Of a DNA stretch of 64,000 nucleotides, positions 34,226 to 45,700 are shown piece after piece. Every line of letters begins with the position of its first letter. Position 1 is the stretch's first letter. The notes beneath the pieces were generated by a model, which worked only from the letters and a program-made list of their open reading frames with translations, did not search any database and was not told the DNA's origin. Origin of the DNA: Parietaria judaica (Eukaryota; Streptophyta; Magnoliopsida; Rosales; Urticaceae); the NCBI GenBank assembly GCA_954871525.1, contig OX940869.1, forward strand, positions 26,626,001-26,690,000, given 5' to 3'. A program made the position numbers and the translations under genes.

Positions 34226-34468
34226 GAAAATGGAACGGACTCAAACCTGAAATTCAAATACCGTAACATTATACGTGTTATGTGCAATTTTAGAGATATG
34301 TAAAATTTGGGCCCCATTGGAGAAAGTCAAAGCCCGCTAGTGAAGTCAAGGCTCATTTAGCCCAATCTCAAGCCCATCTGGCGAAGCCCGAAGGATCGGG
34401 CCCGAAGACGAAGCCCGAGTGACAAAGGGACATCCTTGAGAGCTAGTCGGTACGGCCAGTTAAGCGAT

Positions 34469-34590
34469 GACATCCCTCAAGACCACCGGCGACAAGGCGT
34501 TATGATCTCGACATCCCTCAAGGCCACCGGCGACAAGGCGTTATGATCTCGACATCCCTCAAGGCCACCGACGACGGACAATGCGCTTGG
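34469..34590. repeat. 41-bp tandem repeat, nearly three copies
   Basis: Units start at 34469, 34510 and 34551 with GACATCCCTCAAG. Copies one and two are almost identical and copy three diverges after about 25 bp. Confidence 0.9.
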
Positions 34591-34754
34591 ACGATGCGCA
34601 TCCCTCACGTATGCGCAGGCAACGCGCTTGGACGATGGACAATGCTAAGAGGAATGACGACCACTGCACCCGACAAAGGAGCATGGCAACCCCGCTTCGG
34701 ACAAGACATATGGTGCACTCTTCCTTGGTCACCAACGAACGACATACACCAATA

Positions 34755-35411
34755 ATACCCGAAAACCGGGTAATAGTCGGAATCCGTATCCGGATTTAAA
34801 ATCCGAATCCATATTCGAATCCGGGTACCCGTATCCGGATTAGAACCAGATACGGGTACCGGGTATTAAAAGTCCAAAAATCAGGTACCCGGTACCCGGT
34901 TTAATACCCAATTTATTTTAATTATTTATTTTTCCTTTAATTTTTTATGGTTTCTTTCTTAAGGTTCGTGTGTTGAGACGATATACTTTTTTAAAATAAT
35001 TATTGTTTATCATATGCTTACCGTTGTGCTTGATAATGATGATGCTTGATGCGCGGAATGAATAAACGATGGCGGAGATTATGTTTTTTTATGGGCGAGA
35101 CTATGTTTTTTTTTATGCTTGATGCGCGATATTATGTTTTTTTATGCATTTTAATTTTAAGAGAATGAATGTACGTTTTTCTTTTTGAGATTATATATTT
35201 AAAAAAAAAAAGGTAGTAAATTCGGGTAGTTTCCAAAACTGGGTACAAGGTAGTAAATTTGGGTATCAAAAACTAGATACCCGAATTTCGAGTACCCAGA
35301 ATTTCGGGTACCGGATCCAAGTATCAATTTTCGGATACCCGGTTTCCAGATCCGGGTACCGGGTACCTCCAAAAAAAAAAAATCGGGTACCCCACCCGGT
35401 TTCACCCCTAA
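34755..35411. mobile_element. hAT-like MITE, GGTACC-rich, left end unclear
   Basis: The right end reads in reverse TAGGGGTGAAACCGGGTGGG, a typical hAT-MITE start. Both flanks are dense in palindromic CCGGGTACCCGG words (34770-34910 and 35220-35400) around an AT-rich middle with a repeated ATGCTTGATGCGCG word. The left terminus lacks a clear CACCCCTA partner, so the copy is damaged. Confidence 0.5.
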
Positions 35412-36341
35412 TAAATACATAGACGACTTTAAGATAATACGGACAGAGAATCTAAACTCACACATTGGTCTAAGCAAGGGACCAAGTGAGTAATTAATTA
35501 AAATCACAATCAAGTGAGTGACGTTGCTTGCTTTTTCCATTGTTTAATGGAATATTCTTTTTTCAATTGCACAGCCTTGACTGCATGGACAGAAGTATTT
35601 AATAATTCTTTTTTTTTTTTGGGAAAGTATTTAATAATTCTATTGGAATAAAAAGAAATGTAATATATTTCTCATCCTGCCGATTGAAAAGTGGGAACGG
35701 CACGGATCGGGATTCGAAAATGTAGTCAAACTAGAAATGAAACCGGAACTAGTACCAGGCTTTTTCCTATTTTCGGCTCGGTCTTGGTTTTCACAGCTAT
35801 CCAAAATTGGGTCCATCCCGGACTAATCACTGTCAGGCCGAGACCAGGGCGAGACCAAGCCGCCTTGTCAAGTGCAATAGAAAGGTAAATAATTTTGACC
35901 AGGTTCTTTTATTGTTCAGGTCTCGGAAATCAGTCCCAGTTTTGAAAATTTATAGTATATCTGTAAACCGGATACGGGACGGGGAATAAGATCCTGGTTT
36001 TTTTTGTTTTTGTTTTGGGGTGGGGCAAATTTCGGGACAAAATCATTGAATTGAATGTATCATTCAATTCGTAAAAAAAAAAAATATATAAAACTATTAA
36101 TAAATTTTACAACTCTAAAATGTTCATACCAAGTAAAACTAAAATAAAACTATATATATAACAAGAAGAGGGCGGCGAGATTTGGCGCAAATCGCTGTCA
36201 AAGGAGAAGGGCGCAGGGAGGGGCGAATCATCGTTGAAGAGGATAGTGGATGCCGTCAAAGACAGATTCGTATTGCAGAATGAAAAACGGAAAACAATCA
36301 GCTAGAAATTCACTAGCGTCCGATTTCTATACCCTGAACAT

Positions 36342-38377
36342 CTAGCTCTGCAACAATGGTGTTCTTTCATGAGGCGGGGATGCTTCTTCTTGAGCTTTCC
36401 CCAGTAAAACAGTATACAGACCGAGCAGTACTAGAGCCGCTCCGATGACACTAAATAAGAGAAGGAAAAACTCTAAAGATTTGATCCTGAAAAAGAGCAT
36501 TGTAAAAGAAGAATGTATACACATGTATATATGGTATACCTCCCGAGAAACAGGGCATCGCCCAGAAACAAGACCCCAAAAACGGCAGCGATTGCGATGG
36601 AAAACGGCGAGAAGATTGAGGCGTAAAGAGGCCCTTTTAAGTGCAGTACCCATGTGGTGATGAATGTGTAGCAGGCAGTGCCAAAAAGTCCCTGCAAAAT
36701 ATACATTTCTTAGATTCCAACTAGGGGTGGGTGACAATCGGGACCCGGAACTAGGTTTTTGGCATTTTCTCGACCTGGTCCCGGTTTTTTTGGGCCTCCA
36801 AAAATGTAGGAAAAATCCCTGTTTTTTTTTTTAAACTAGGAATCGGACTGAGACCAAAAAAGCCCTGAAATCAGGCCGGTACTGAAACCGGTCTGGGCCG
36901 GGACCGGTTCGTGGAAAATTATTCAAAATCGAAGTGCAAAAATAAAAGGTTTTGTTTAAAAATAAAATAAAAATAGATCGAAATTAAAATAGAGGAAATT
37001 CAAACTTCAAAGTCCTAACTATAAGTAGAACAGATTCACCTCCAACATGTTAAACTCCAAATTTCAAATTTGTACAAGATAGTTTAATTAAAACATATCG
37101 AAAGTCCAAACCTTGTAACAAATTCAAATCTTTTAAGTATTAACATAGATATTTTACAAACTGGGAGGGGGAACGTGCCCGGATGCCGGTTTTCAGAGCA
37201 GTACGGAGACAAATAGGGGCAAGAATTTTCACATTTGATATATAACAACCCTTTTCTGTCCAATATGGATCCGTACTAAGAAGCGTAATATTTATAGTTT
37301 CTTACCGACGATACAATGGCGATCAACGCAATATTAGGCCTCAGTGCCCAATGGCTGAGATCTGAATCTTCTAAGATGCACACTGGTAAGGAGATTAATG
37401 TCTTAAACAGGAAGTAAATGGCGGTGACGGTTCGCTCGTCCGGATACGCAATCACCACCTTGGTCTGAGATGATCTTGCTTGTTCAACACATAGTAAAAA
37501 ATATTCTAGATCTTGAGGCTTAAAAGCGTCAGAGTTCTGAGTTTTACCTGAACAATGTACCAGAACGAGGTAAACATCGTGCCCGAAACAAGTAAAGAGC
37601 CCCCTAGAAGCCAATTCGTCTCCGATGACAGTGACGTCAATGTGGAATCTGGTAGTGAAGAGGTCGGCTCCAGAATCGTGGGACCTTTGTACAGAATTGC
37701 TACCAATGAGCCCGAGATCGAAAGTACCGTCCCCAAGATCTTCATTCGGGTCGTAATCCTTCCGAGGTCCAGACTTTCCATCCTTTTTGAGGCAAAAGAG
37801 AAAATTATTAGAAAATTGCTGGCAAAATGACAAAAACGGTGACGAAGAACGAGAAATAGGGGACCTGAAAGTGACTGCTAAGACGAAGGTTATAGCCGGT
37901 ACTATGTTGTCGATGATCGAGTAAAGGGCCGGCGAGCTATACTCCAAGCCTTTGTACATACACGCATTGGACAAGGCCCTGCAAACCCACGAACCGATTA
38001 AAATCTTCCCTCGTTACTCGTTCTCGAAACGAAAAAAGTTCCGTACCCGAGCAGCGAGCTGAGGGCGATCTTGTACAGCAAAGAGAGCTTGAAAGGAGGA
38101 AGTCCTCTTCTGCATAATCAAAGTCAACGATCAACTCTCTTTCATACATCTGAGCCTGTAAATTCAAAGACTTGCTATTATATTACCTGGGGAAGATGAA
38201 AGGAAGAGGAAGAAGAACAAGAGTGCCTATGACATAAGTGTAAGCAATGAAGACGAAGTAGCTCAGGCCTTTGGAATTGGCAGCTTTGTAAAGGGTGTTA
38301 ATGGCGACGTTAAGGAGCTCTCTGGAAGCCATGGCAGAGAACACTCCGACCTCGTTCTTCCATACGAGACCACCCAT
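36342..38377 (-). CDS. WAT1-related (UMAMIT) EamA-family transporter 4, complete
   Basis: Predicted 340-aa, about ten-helix transporter of the WAT1/UMAMIT branch. Exons are 38377-38187, 38109-38047, 37978-37865, 37782-37548, 37464-37306, 36691-36540 and 36450-36342 (1023 bp, phases consistent). Exon 4 is 6 bp shorter than in copies 1 and 3, removing two Ser/Met-region codons without a frame change. Motifs include [87 protein letters not shown] and [10 protein letters not shown]. Intron 5 (36692-37305) is enlarged by a repeat insertion. The gene is only 1.3 kb from the 3' end of UVH3 and in the same orientation. Confidence 0.93.
36724..37205. mobile_element. Repeat insertion in intron 5 of UMAMIT copy 4
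   Basis: It begins TAGGGGTGGGTGACAATCGG, an hAT-MITE-like start, and continues with CCGG-rich then AT-rich DNA. A second GC-rich patch lies at about 37165-37205, but I cannot see a matching inverted end. It is absent from the short equivalent introns of the other copies, so it is an insertion. Confidence 0.45.
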
Positions 38378-39004
38378 GTCCTCCTCTCGCCTTCGTTCTC
38401 TGAGAAATCAGCATCATTTGATTCTGTGTAAGCCATGTATATTATAATGTTTTGTTTGAGAGGCCATTAATGCATCTGCAGAGTATAATATAATAATAAT
38501 AATAATCATTACAATCACCAATCACGTTGCTGCTGACTAGTACAATAATACAGCAATAATAAATAAAAAAGTGAAATATGTGCACTGAAATCTCGTTAAA
38601 CTAATACTCGATAAGTTGCTAATTTAGATCAAATAATATTTTTGTTTAGTCCCGACATTAACTATCATTGCAAAATTTTACCTCGATAAAGTAAAGCCTC
38701 GAAATATAATAAATTTCTCTGAATCAAACTCTATAAATTTATAGAGGTTTTACTGTATATCATTTTATTATACAGTCGGCCACAACGAGTGTGGTGATTG
38801 GTTCATAACTCCATGCCCATCGAGTCGGCCACAACGAACTGTAAGGACGGGTGACGGGTTGTTTACCCTGTTTTTTATAAAAGAGAGGCTAAACTCACAC
38901 ATACCTCTAACCAAGGGACCAGGTGAGCTATTTACTCAAACAAGGAATCACAATCACAAATACATTACAATGATATCGCGTTGCACCATTGATTGATTTA
39001 GCAT
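38378..39004. other. Upstream region of UMAMIT copy 4
   Basis: AT-rich spacer with a short (TAA)n stretch near 38490-38505. No gene is seen. Confidence 0.6.
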
Positions 39005-39462
39005 GGGAAACTCGCAAAAATGGCTAAAAAAAACACCATAATTCAACTTTTAAACTCATATTAAAAAAATACATAATTCTAAACTTTGTTCAATTTAAGA
39101 CATTTTTACCCCTGATTAACATTGGGGAGGTTGTATGATTAACATTCTTGGGACAGTTTCTAATAATCCTTGGGGACAGTAATTTGAATATAGGGGATAG
39201 TTTTTGGTAATTTAAGGACAGTTTTCTAGGCAGTTTTGTGGGAGGTTGTATGAGTAACATTCTTGGGACAGTTTCTTCAGATTTTGAGGACAGTAATTTG
39301 GATTTTGAGGACAATTTTTAATAATTTAAGGACAATTTAGGAATAAATTAATCAGGGATAAACATGTCTTAAATTGGACAAAGTTTAGAATTATGTATTT
39401 TTTTAATATGAGTTTAAAAGTTGAATTATGATATTTTTTTGAGCCATTTTTACAAGTTTCCC
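39005..39462. mobile_element. 458-bp MITE with about 115-bp inverted ends
   Basis: The left end starts GGGAAACTCGCAAAAATGGC and the right end, read in reverse, GGGAAACTTGTAAAAATGGC. The arms match well over about 115 bp. The flanks TTTAGCAT and TTTAGCAA match at 7 of 8 positions. The interior (39126-39345) is itself a 115-bp-period tandem duplication starting GGAGGTTGTATGA. No coding capacity. Confidence 0.85.
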
Positions 39463-39716
39463 TTTAGCAAACCCAACAGCAAACCCAACGCAAGTAACTA
39501 GGGTTAGGGCATATGATTGAGTTGACCTTTTCACTCTTATTTCTAAGAAAAGGTTAAAATAGCGACGTAGCTTCTCTGGTTGAATTGGGTAGATATAAGT
39601 TAAGTACTTTTGCCGCTAAATAGTTATAATTATATTCCCTAATCTCTTCTACCTAGCAACTCCTTAAGGATCAATAAATACAGATATGGCTTTAGGAAAT
39701 ACATGCAGCTAATTCT

Positions 39717-42700
39717 TTAAGTTTTCCTCCGTTTTCTCCTCAGGTGAGGCATGGAACGCAGAGACCCCACAGGGATCGTCGGACCACTGTTTGTGTCCGT
39801 CTCTCGAGCCGATGAACACGGTTTCAAGTGGGTGACTACAGAATTTGCGGGATTTCCATTATCCGGCTCAGAAACTTCTCCAAGTCTGTTTCCGACTTGA
39901 TCGTTTTTGTCTTCGTCTGTGCAAAACCCACCTTCGTTCTCAAAGATTGCTTTCGGATTTAGCGGGTCATTATCGTCATTTTCCGGACAAAATCCCCCAC
40001 CTCTGTTATCGTCTCCGTCTGTGCAAAACCCGCCTCCGTTTTCAAAGTTCTCTTTAGGATTTGGCGGGTCGTTATCGTCATTTTCTGGACAGAATCCCCC
40101 ACCCTGTTCCAGGTAGTCGGTTTCAGAGGCCTGTTTGGGAGAGACGTTTTTAGGGCTAAACCGACTTTCTCGGCCGAATCCCCAAGCGGCATTTTCACTG
40201 GGATCATCCTGCTTCCGTGGCTCTTCATCAAACAATTGCTTATCGTCCTTGTCAGCTGACTGGTAAAGATCGTCAGTGTCCATACCGTTTACCGAGTAGT
40301 CCACTTGCTTTCTCGAACGCGTTGACTGAAAGTCAAAGATATGTTAGTAAGCGAAACTTCAACTGCAGAGTTGAAAAGTTACCGATACATACCCGTCTCA
40401 ATGTTTCGGGTATTTCTTGCTTCTCCGTGTTGATTTCCTCATCTTCGTCATCACTAGATCTTACTTTGGACGGTTCAGAGCTCGGACTTTCTTTTCTCTT
40501 TCTTCTTCCCGATGCCTTCCCTCTCCCTCTTCTACTTTGTGTATCTCGTTTGGGAGTTGACTTTTTCGTACAGTCGACAGTTTCAGACTGGTCATTCTCG
40601 GATTCACTCCGCATAGATTGTTTTCTTTTTTTCCTTCCAGAAACTTCTGGTGCACAATCAACTGTCTGTTCCGACGATTGTTTTCCAGTAATTCCCTTGA
40701 CAGCTTTTTTAATTCTTTTGCTGCGAATTTTGGCGAAGCGCTCGTTGAATGTATAAAATTCCTCCAAACGCCGTTGAGTCTACCAAAACATGAAAAATCT
40801 ATTAACTCAGCCTATATACGGTAGGTCCAAACTAGCAAATGGGTTTAAACAACCTATTATACAACTTCTCGGTTTTAAACCCTAAACACGGACTCTGAAT
40901 TTGCTTGATTTTTTTCTTTTTCAATGTGGTTTTTGAAAATCAGATTTGACCTGATTTAATTTGGAAGTGGTTTTAAAACCCACAGAAGAGTTGTTGATAG
41001 TTATTAACAAACTCAAAATAATTCTTTTTAAAAACAAAAGAAAAGGGTAAAAGATTGCAACCTTTGTCACTAACCTCGTGTTTTCCGTATTCTTTCAGAA
41101 CGGGTACTATTAAATCATCTGCCTTCTGGTTAGCCCAACCAAACTTTTCCCAGCACAATCTGCATTTTAGCAGCTGAATTTAAGCATTAATTATTATAAT
41201 GCAGAACAATTTAATGAAAGCAACAAACTCACTTGCGTAGAACAAAATGATCTGGTTTGCCCCATGTGAAAGTCTCCGTTGATTTGTCAACTTCGGGAGA
41301 TAGATAGGCGGAAATAACCGTGTCACAAGGAAAAGACGAAGGAATATGCCAGTTCTTGCTCAATTTTCTCTGCAAAACATACAATTTAATTGCATCAAGA
41401 AAGATTGGATCGCAAAATAACTCACAATAAAAAGTAAAAATAGAAAAGAAAAGATAATAGGTGTAATCCGTTTTACATGTTTATCCATGAAAATTTTACG
41501 TCGGTCTTGAATCTGATCAGCTTCGGAGAAGTTCTCTGTTTGAGAGCCAAAATTACCCAATATGGAGGGATCTGGTGATTCAATCCAGTCCCTGAATTCT
41601 TGGAGGCCATTTTCCTCGGGAAAAGCAGTTAAAACCTCGATTGCATTAACGATACCAATTCCACTACAACAAAGGTAATCAGACAGATAAGAATTACATC
41701 ATCAATCAATAAACCAAATGAAACAGTCATAATACCAAACATGCTGGAATTTTGTTTGGAAAGAAGTATATTTATATAAAAAAAAATAAAAAATAGCATT
41801 GTATACATCCAATATAATATTATTAAATAAAAACATAAAGGAAGGGTATTGCTGCTTACCTGACACCTTCAGTATAATCACTGCCAAGAAGTAGTGCCAT
41901 GCGAATCAATTTCTCTCTGCTTAGGCCAATCTCCGTCTCGATATCCTGTCGAAAGCGAAGAAAGACAAGCAACACAGAACAATCACTTGATTAATATAGC
42001 ATTTAATAGAAGATGGAAAAGCTATATAGCGAACCATGTTTTCTCATTTTCATATTAAGAGAACCGCTAGCACCGAAGGCATGCATTATATTTTTTATAA
42101 AGGGCAAGATAACTACAGAAATCAAGTAGATAAGGAGCGTGGCATCTCAAATTTTGTTAATAAATTGGAGGGATTCTGAAAATTTTCATGTGACGTTTAT
42201 AAAAAACCGTATATCATATATTTCCTAAAATTATTTAATACTTTTGTACTTTGAGCTATTATATGATTATGATTTGCACAAAATGTTGATGAAAGCCAAA
42301 AAATATTTCATGCTTAAAGGCATACCTTCATAAAGTATGTCTCCACATATTTCCTGTCATCGAATATATTCTTGTAAACACTCCGTGCACCAAACAAGAA
42401 CACGTCAGAGTCGTCAGTCACAACACCATCAACAAGGTTTGCTTGTTCCATAAATGCACACTGAGCTTCGGCTTCCATGGGTGCAATTATAAATGGAATT
42501 CCAAACATTTGCAACAGCTCCTACAAGAGACCGATACTTCAACTTCCGAGAAACCATGAAAAGCAAAAAAGATAGCTATTTGTATAGAAGAAAAACGCAT
42601 AGCTAGCTTGTTTGTATAGAAGAAAAACGCATAGCTAGTGGATATCTAGAATCAAAGAATAAGAAAGGAGATCGTACATGGAAAGCACCTATGCATTTCA

Positions 42701-45700
42701 TTATCCACTAAAAATCTTTAACACACACCTGACACTCCATGTACATCTCACTACTGACGGAATCTGCATTTCGTTCTAGCCGTCTCCGGTCATCTCCTAA
42801 ATCCATGCGTTCTTCTTGTAAAACCCGTAATTCTTCATCCAAATTAGCCTGAAAACCTTCATTCTCCTTAAATGTAGAATTCTCAGACATGTCATCGATT
42901 TCCCGCAAACCATTTTCGCTCCTTTCTTTTGTGGCCAATTTTTCTTCCATGTCAATATCACATATTAATTCATTCATCAACTCTTCCGACAAAGGAGCAT
43001 CTGAGCTGGCCATCTTAACTACAGGGCAGGATGGCTCTGTTTCAACAGAAGTCCGCAAATCACCCACATTACTAGCATCAGTAACATCTACACACGATAC
43101 TTCGAAATGTTTAGAATTATCATAAACAGTTTCAGATGTTGACGGGTGTTGTTTGATGCCATCATCGCCTGAAAATGTTGGCTCTTCGGTTCTATCTTCT
43201 AGATTCAGCTGAGACACGGGATAGGCAGATTGCTTATCATATAAATTTTCAAGACTGACAGAATCATCTGTTTTTGAAACACCAAGTACACCAACGTCAC
43301 AAAAAGTTTCCGATGTAGATGTGTTTTTTTCGATGCCAATATCTCCTAAAACAGTTTGCTCTTCAGTTGTATCTTCTCGGTCCAGAATTCTACTACCGGC
43401 ATCAGTATTTTCTCCAGGAAGCGCTGATATACTATCTCGAGACTTCTCAAGACTTCTCTTTATTGCCTCTTGCAAATCAGCCTCTTCTTCCAAATACCCT
43501 TTGGACATCGCTTTTCTTGTTTCGGCTACCGTCGAGGCAGTGGTTTCCATGTGGTAAATTCCTTCCTCCCACTCCACTTCACTATCATCACAAGTGTTGC
43601 CTTTTGGAAAAGGGACATCATCAGTCAAAATCTCGTTAGTTGTTTCTTCTATATTACCTTCCTCCCACTCACATTCCGAATCGGAAGGAGAAGACAATTT
43701 TATTAACGGCCTGAAATCATCAGAGGAGAGCGTTATCGGATTCTCAGCCGCTAAACGAGTAAATATATCGTCGTCGTCATCCAAACACTTGGTGTCACCA
43801 TCATGTTCAAAAGAAATCTGTAAAGTGGCATCACTTTTTGATATGGAATCTTCTTCTACATCAATCCGGCTAATGGATTCCAAACCATCAAACGAAGTTT
43901 CAGTGGCAGTTTTATCAATTAGGGCAGCCCTTTGACTTTGAGTGTGGCTTTGACTTTCGAGACTATCAACAATTTCCTTCTCCTGTTCGATTTCTTTCAT
44001 TAGATCCAAGTTCCTTTGTAGATCACGGGTCATGTGAATACCCATTGCTCTCACTCTACTGACACGAACCCGCCCTCTATCATCTACATAAGTTTCTATG
44101 TCGTCATCAAAAACCCTTCTCTCCCCATTGACTTTAGATCCAGTTTCTGACTTTGACTTGCTTGTAGATGCTGCAGTATGTATGGCTATTGGATAGCCTT
44201 CAGACCCACTCGTTGACTTTGACTTATCTCCATGTTTCTCAGCTCTTCCAGAAGCGAGTTCCCTGAGAGGTCAAAGCATGACACATCTGACGGGCAATAT
44301 TATAAAGTAAGCGCCATCCTATGAATAGGAAATGATTGCTTACCGTTTGTCACCAGTGAAAGATGTTGAGAAGATAAACTCTCTGTTAGCTTCAGAAGCT
44401 ATACGTGAAGTCTGTACACCATCGACTCCTCTTCCTGAAGCAGTCTTCTGCACTTGGTCTATCTCCCGCCGAAAAGCCACTGTTTTCAAATATGCCTGAA
44501 TTTGTAGCTCGGAAAATTTTCCAGGATCCTACAGGGAGAAAAAGAGCTACCAATAAATACCAGGACAGAGCTCGAAATTAAGTGTAAAAACAGTTACATT
44601 TTGTGATGTCTCAATTACTCACCTTCTTGACTTGTTGATATTTCTGTCTGTTTTCTGCCATCAATCTCTCTCTAATCTGTCAATGTAAACAAGTATAGGT
44701 AATTTCTAAGAAGGTGATAAGGAAGAGAAAATGGTGTACAGGGCAAGAATATGTACTTGAACAAGCAAATCGAGTTGCATAGATGGAGGCAGAGAAGCTA
44801 GTATGGAAGGGTCAACTCCGCAATCCATATCTGGCTGCAAAATTACGGGCACAAAAAGGTAAGAAAATTGATAGACCCTCGGTGATTACGTAGAAGAGAA
44901 AGGACAAATTCGTCATTTATCATCTAAGATTAAGTTCTTTTATCTCTTTTCATATTTTCTAATTATGCCAGTAAGATATTTTTGTTAAGTAGGGTTAAGG
45001 AAAAAAAAATTGACCATGCTTGTCAAGCATATAGGCGCAATTTCTTGGCATTAGAAGGGTTCATGTTTTGCTTTGGCTTTTTGACTTAAAACACTAGAGA
45101 AGAGCTTTGGACGTGATCTCAAAGGAATGTGACGTTGTTCGTGTTTTTGATTATTGGAATGAAGAATCTGGAGGATCATAGCTTTGGTGGTTTCCGTTGG
45201 CTTGCGTAATTTTCTTCTCTCTCTTGATTGGGCATGTTCCTTTGGGTTTCCGTATTGGGACCTAACAAAACCTAAGACCACCTCTATTTTTTGGGATTAG
45301 AGAGATTGTACATTTACTAGGTCAATGCGAGGGCAAATCAACGTGATAATGGAGGAGACTGAAGAAAATCCTAGGAATAATATTTGATTTAGTATTTCTT
45401 ATTTTTCCCTTAAAGATGTTATAAAATATTCCTATTAGTCCAAGATGTTCTAAAATATTTTCGTTCACTCGATGACATTCTCATATGTCAAATATGCTCT
45501 AGAATATTCTCATTAACCATAGACATTCTTAAATGCTCTCATTAACCGTACACCTTTTAGAATGTTCTCACTTCTACTCTTTTATGGCTGTAAACTTTAT
45601 ATACAGGGACTTATGATATACAACTATTCATAATGAAATACTAGTAAATTTCTCTCTACTATATTTTTACAGAGAGCAACACAGCTAACATGAAAGAGCA

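Larger units (their letters stand above)
16260..34260. mobile_element. Composite, decayed Kaonashi/Ulp1-type MULE region (boundaries approximate)
   Basis: I group this stretch as one element for three reasons. It carries a DUF1985-Ulp1 gene and a MuDR-like transposase, the gene pair known from Kaonashi MULEs. A specific motif, ACCGCTA, recurs throughout its non-coding DNA from 16874 to 31624 and almost nowhere else in the window. The host UMAMIT cluster is interrupted exactly here. Other cargo is a GRF zinc-finger gene and an F-box gene fragment. A 5.3-kb Copia element is inserted secondarily. No terminal inverted repeats were found, which is usual for Kaonashi elements, so the limits are estimates. 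Several adjacent nested elements remain an alternative. Confidence 0.5.
34261..36341. other. Intergenic, repeat-derived DNA
   Basis: No gene. It holds a 41-bp tandem repeat (34469-34590), an hAT-like GGTACC-rich element (34755-35411), and another GC-rich stretch at 35690-35990 with similar words. It separates the MULE from UMAMIT copy 4. Confidence 0.6.

Noticed and set aside
45051..45281. 76-codon minus-strand frame in UVH3 intron 6
   Set aside because: It lies between well-supported exons, would break the UVH3 frame if included, and has no UVH3 homology.
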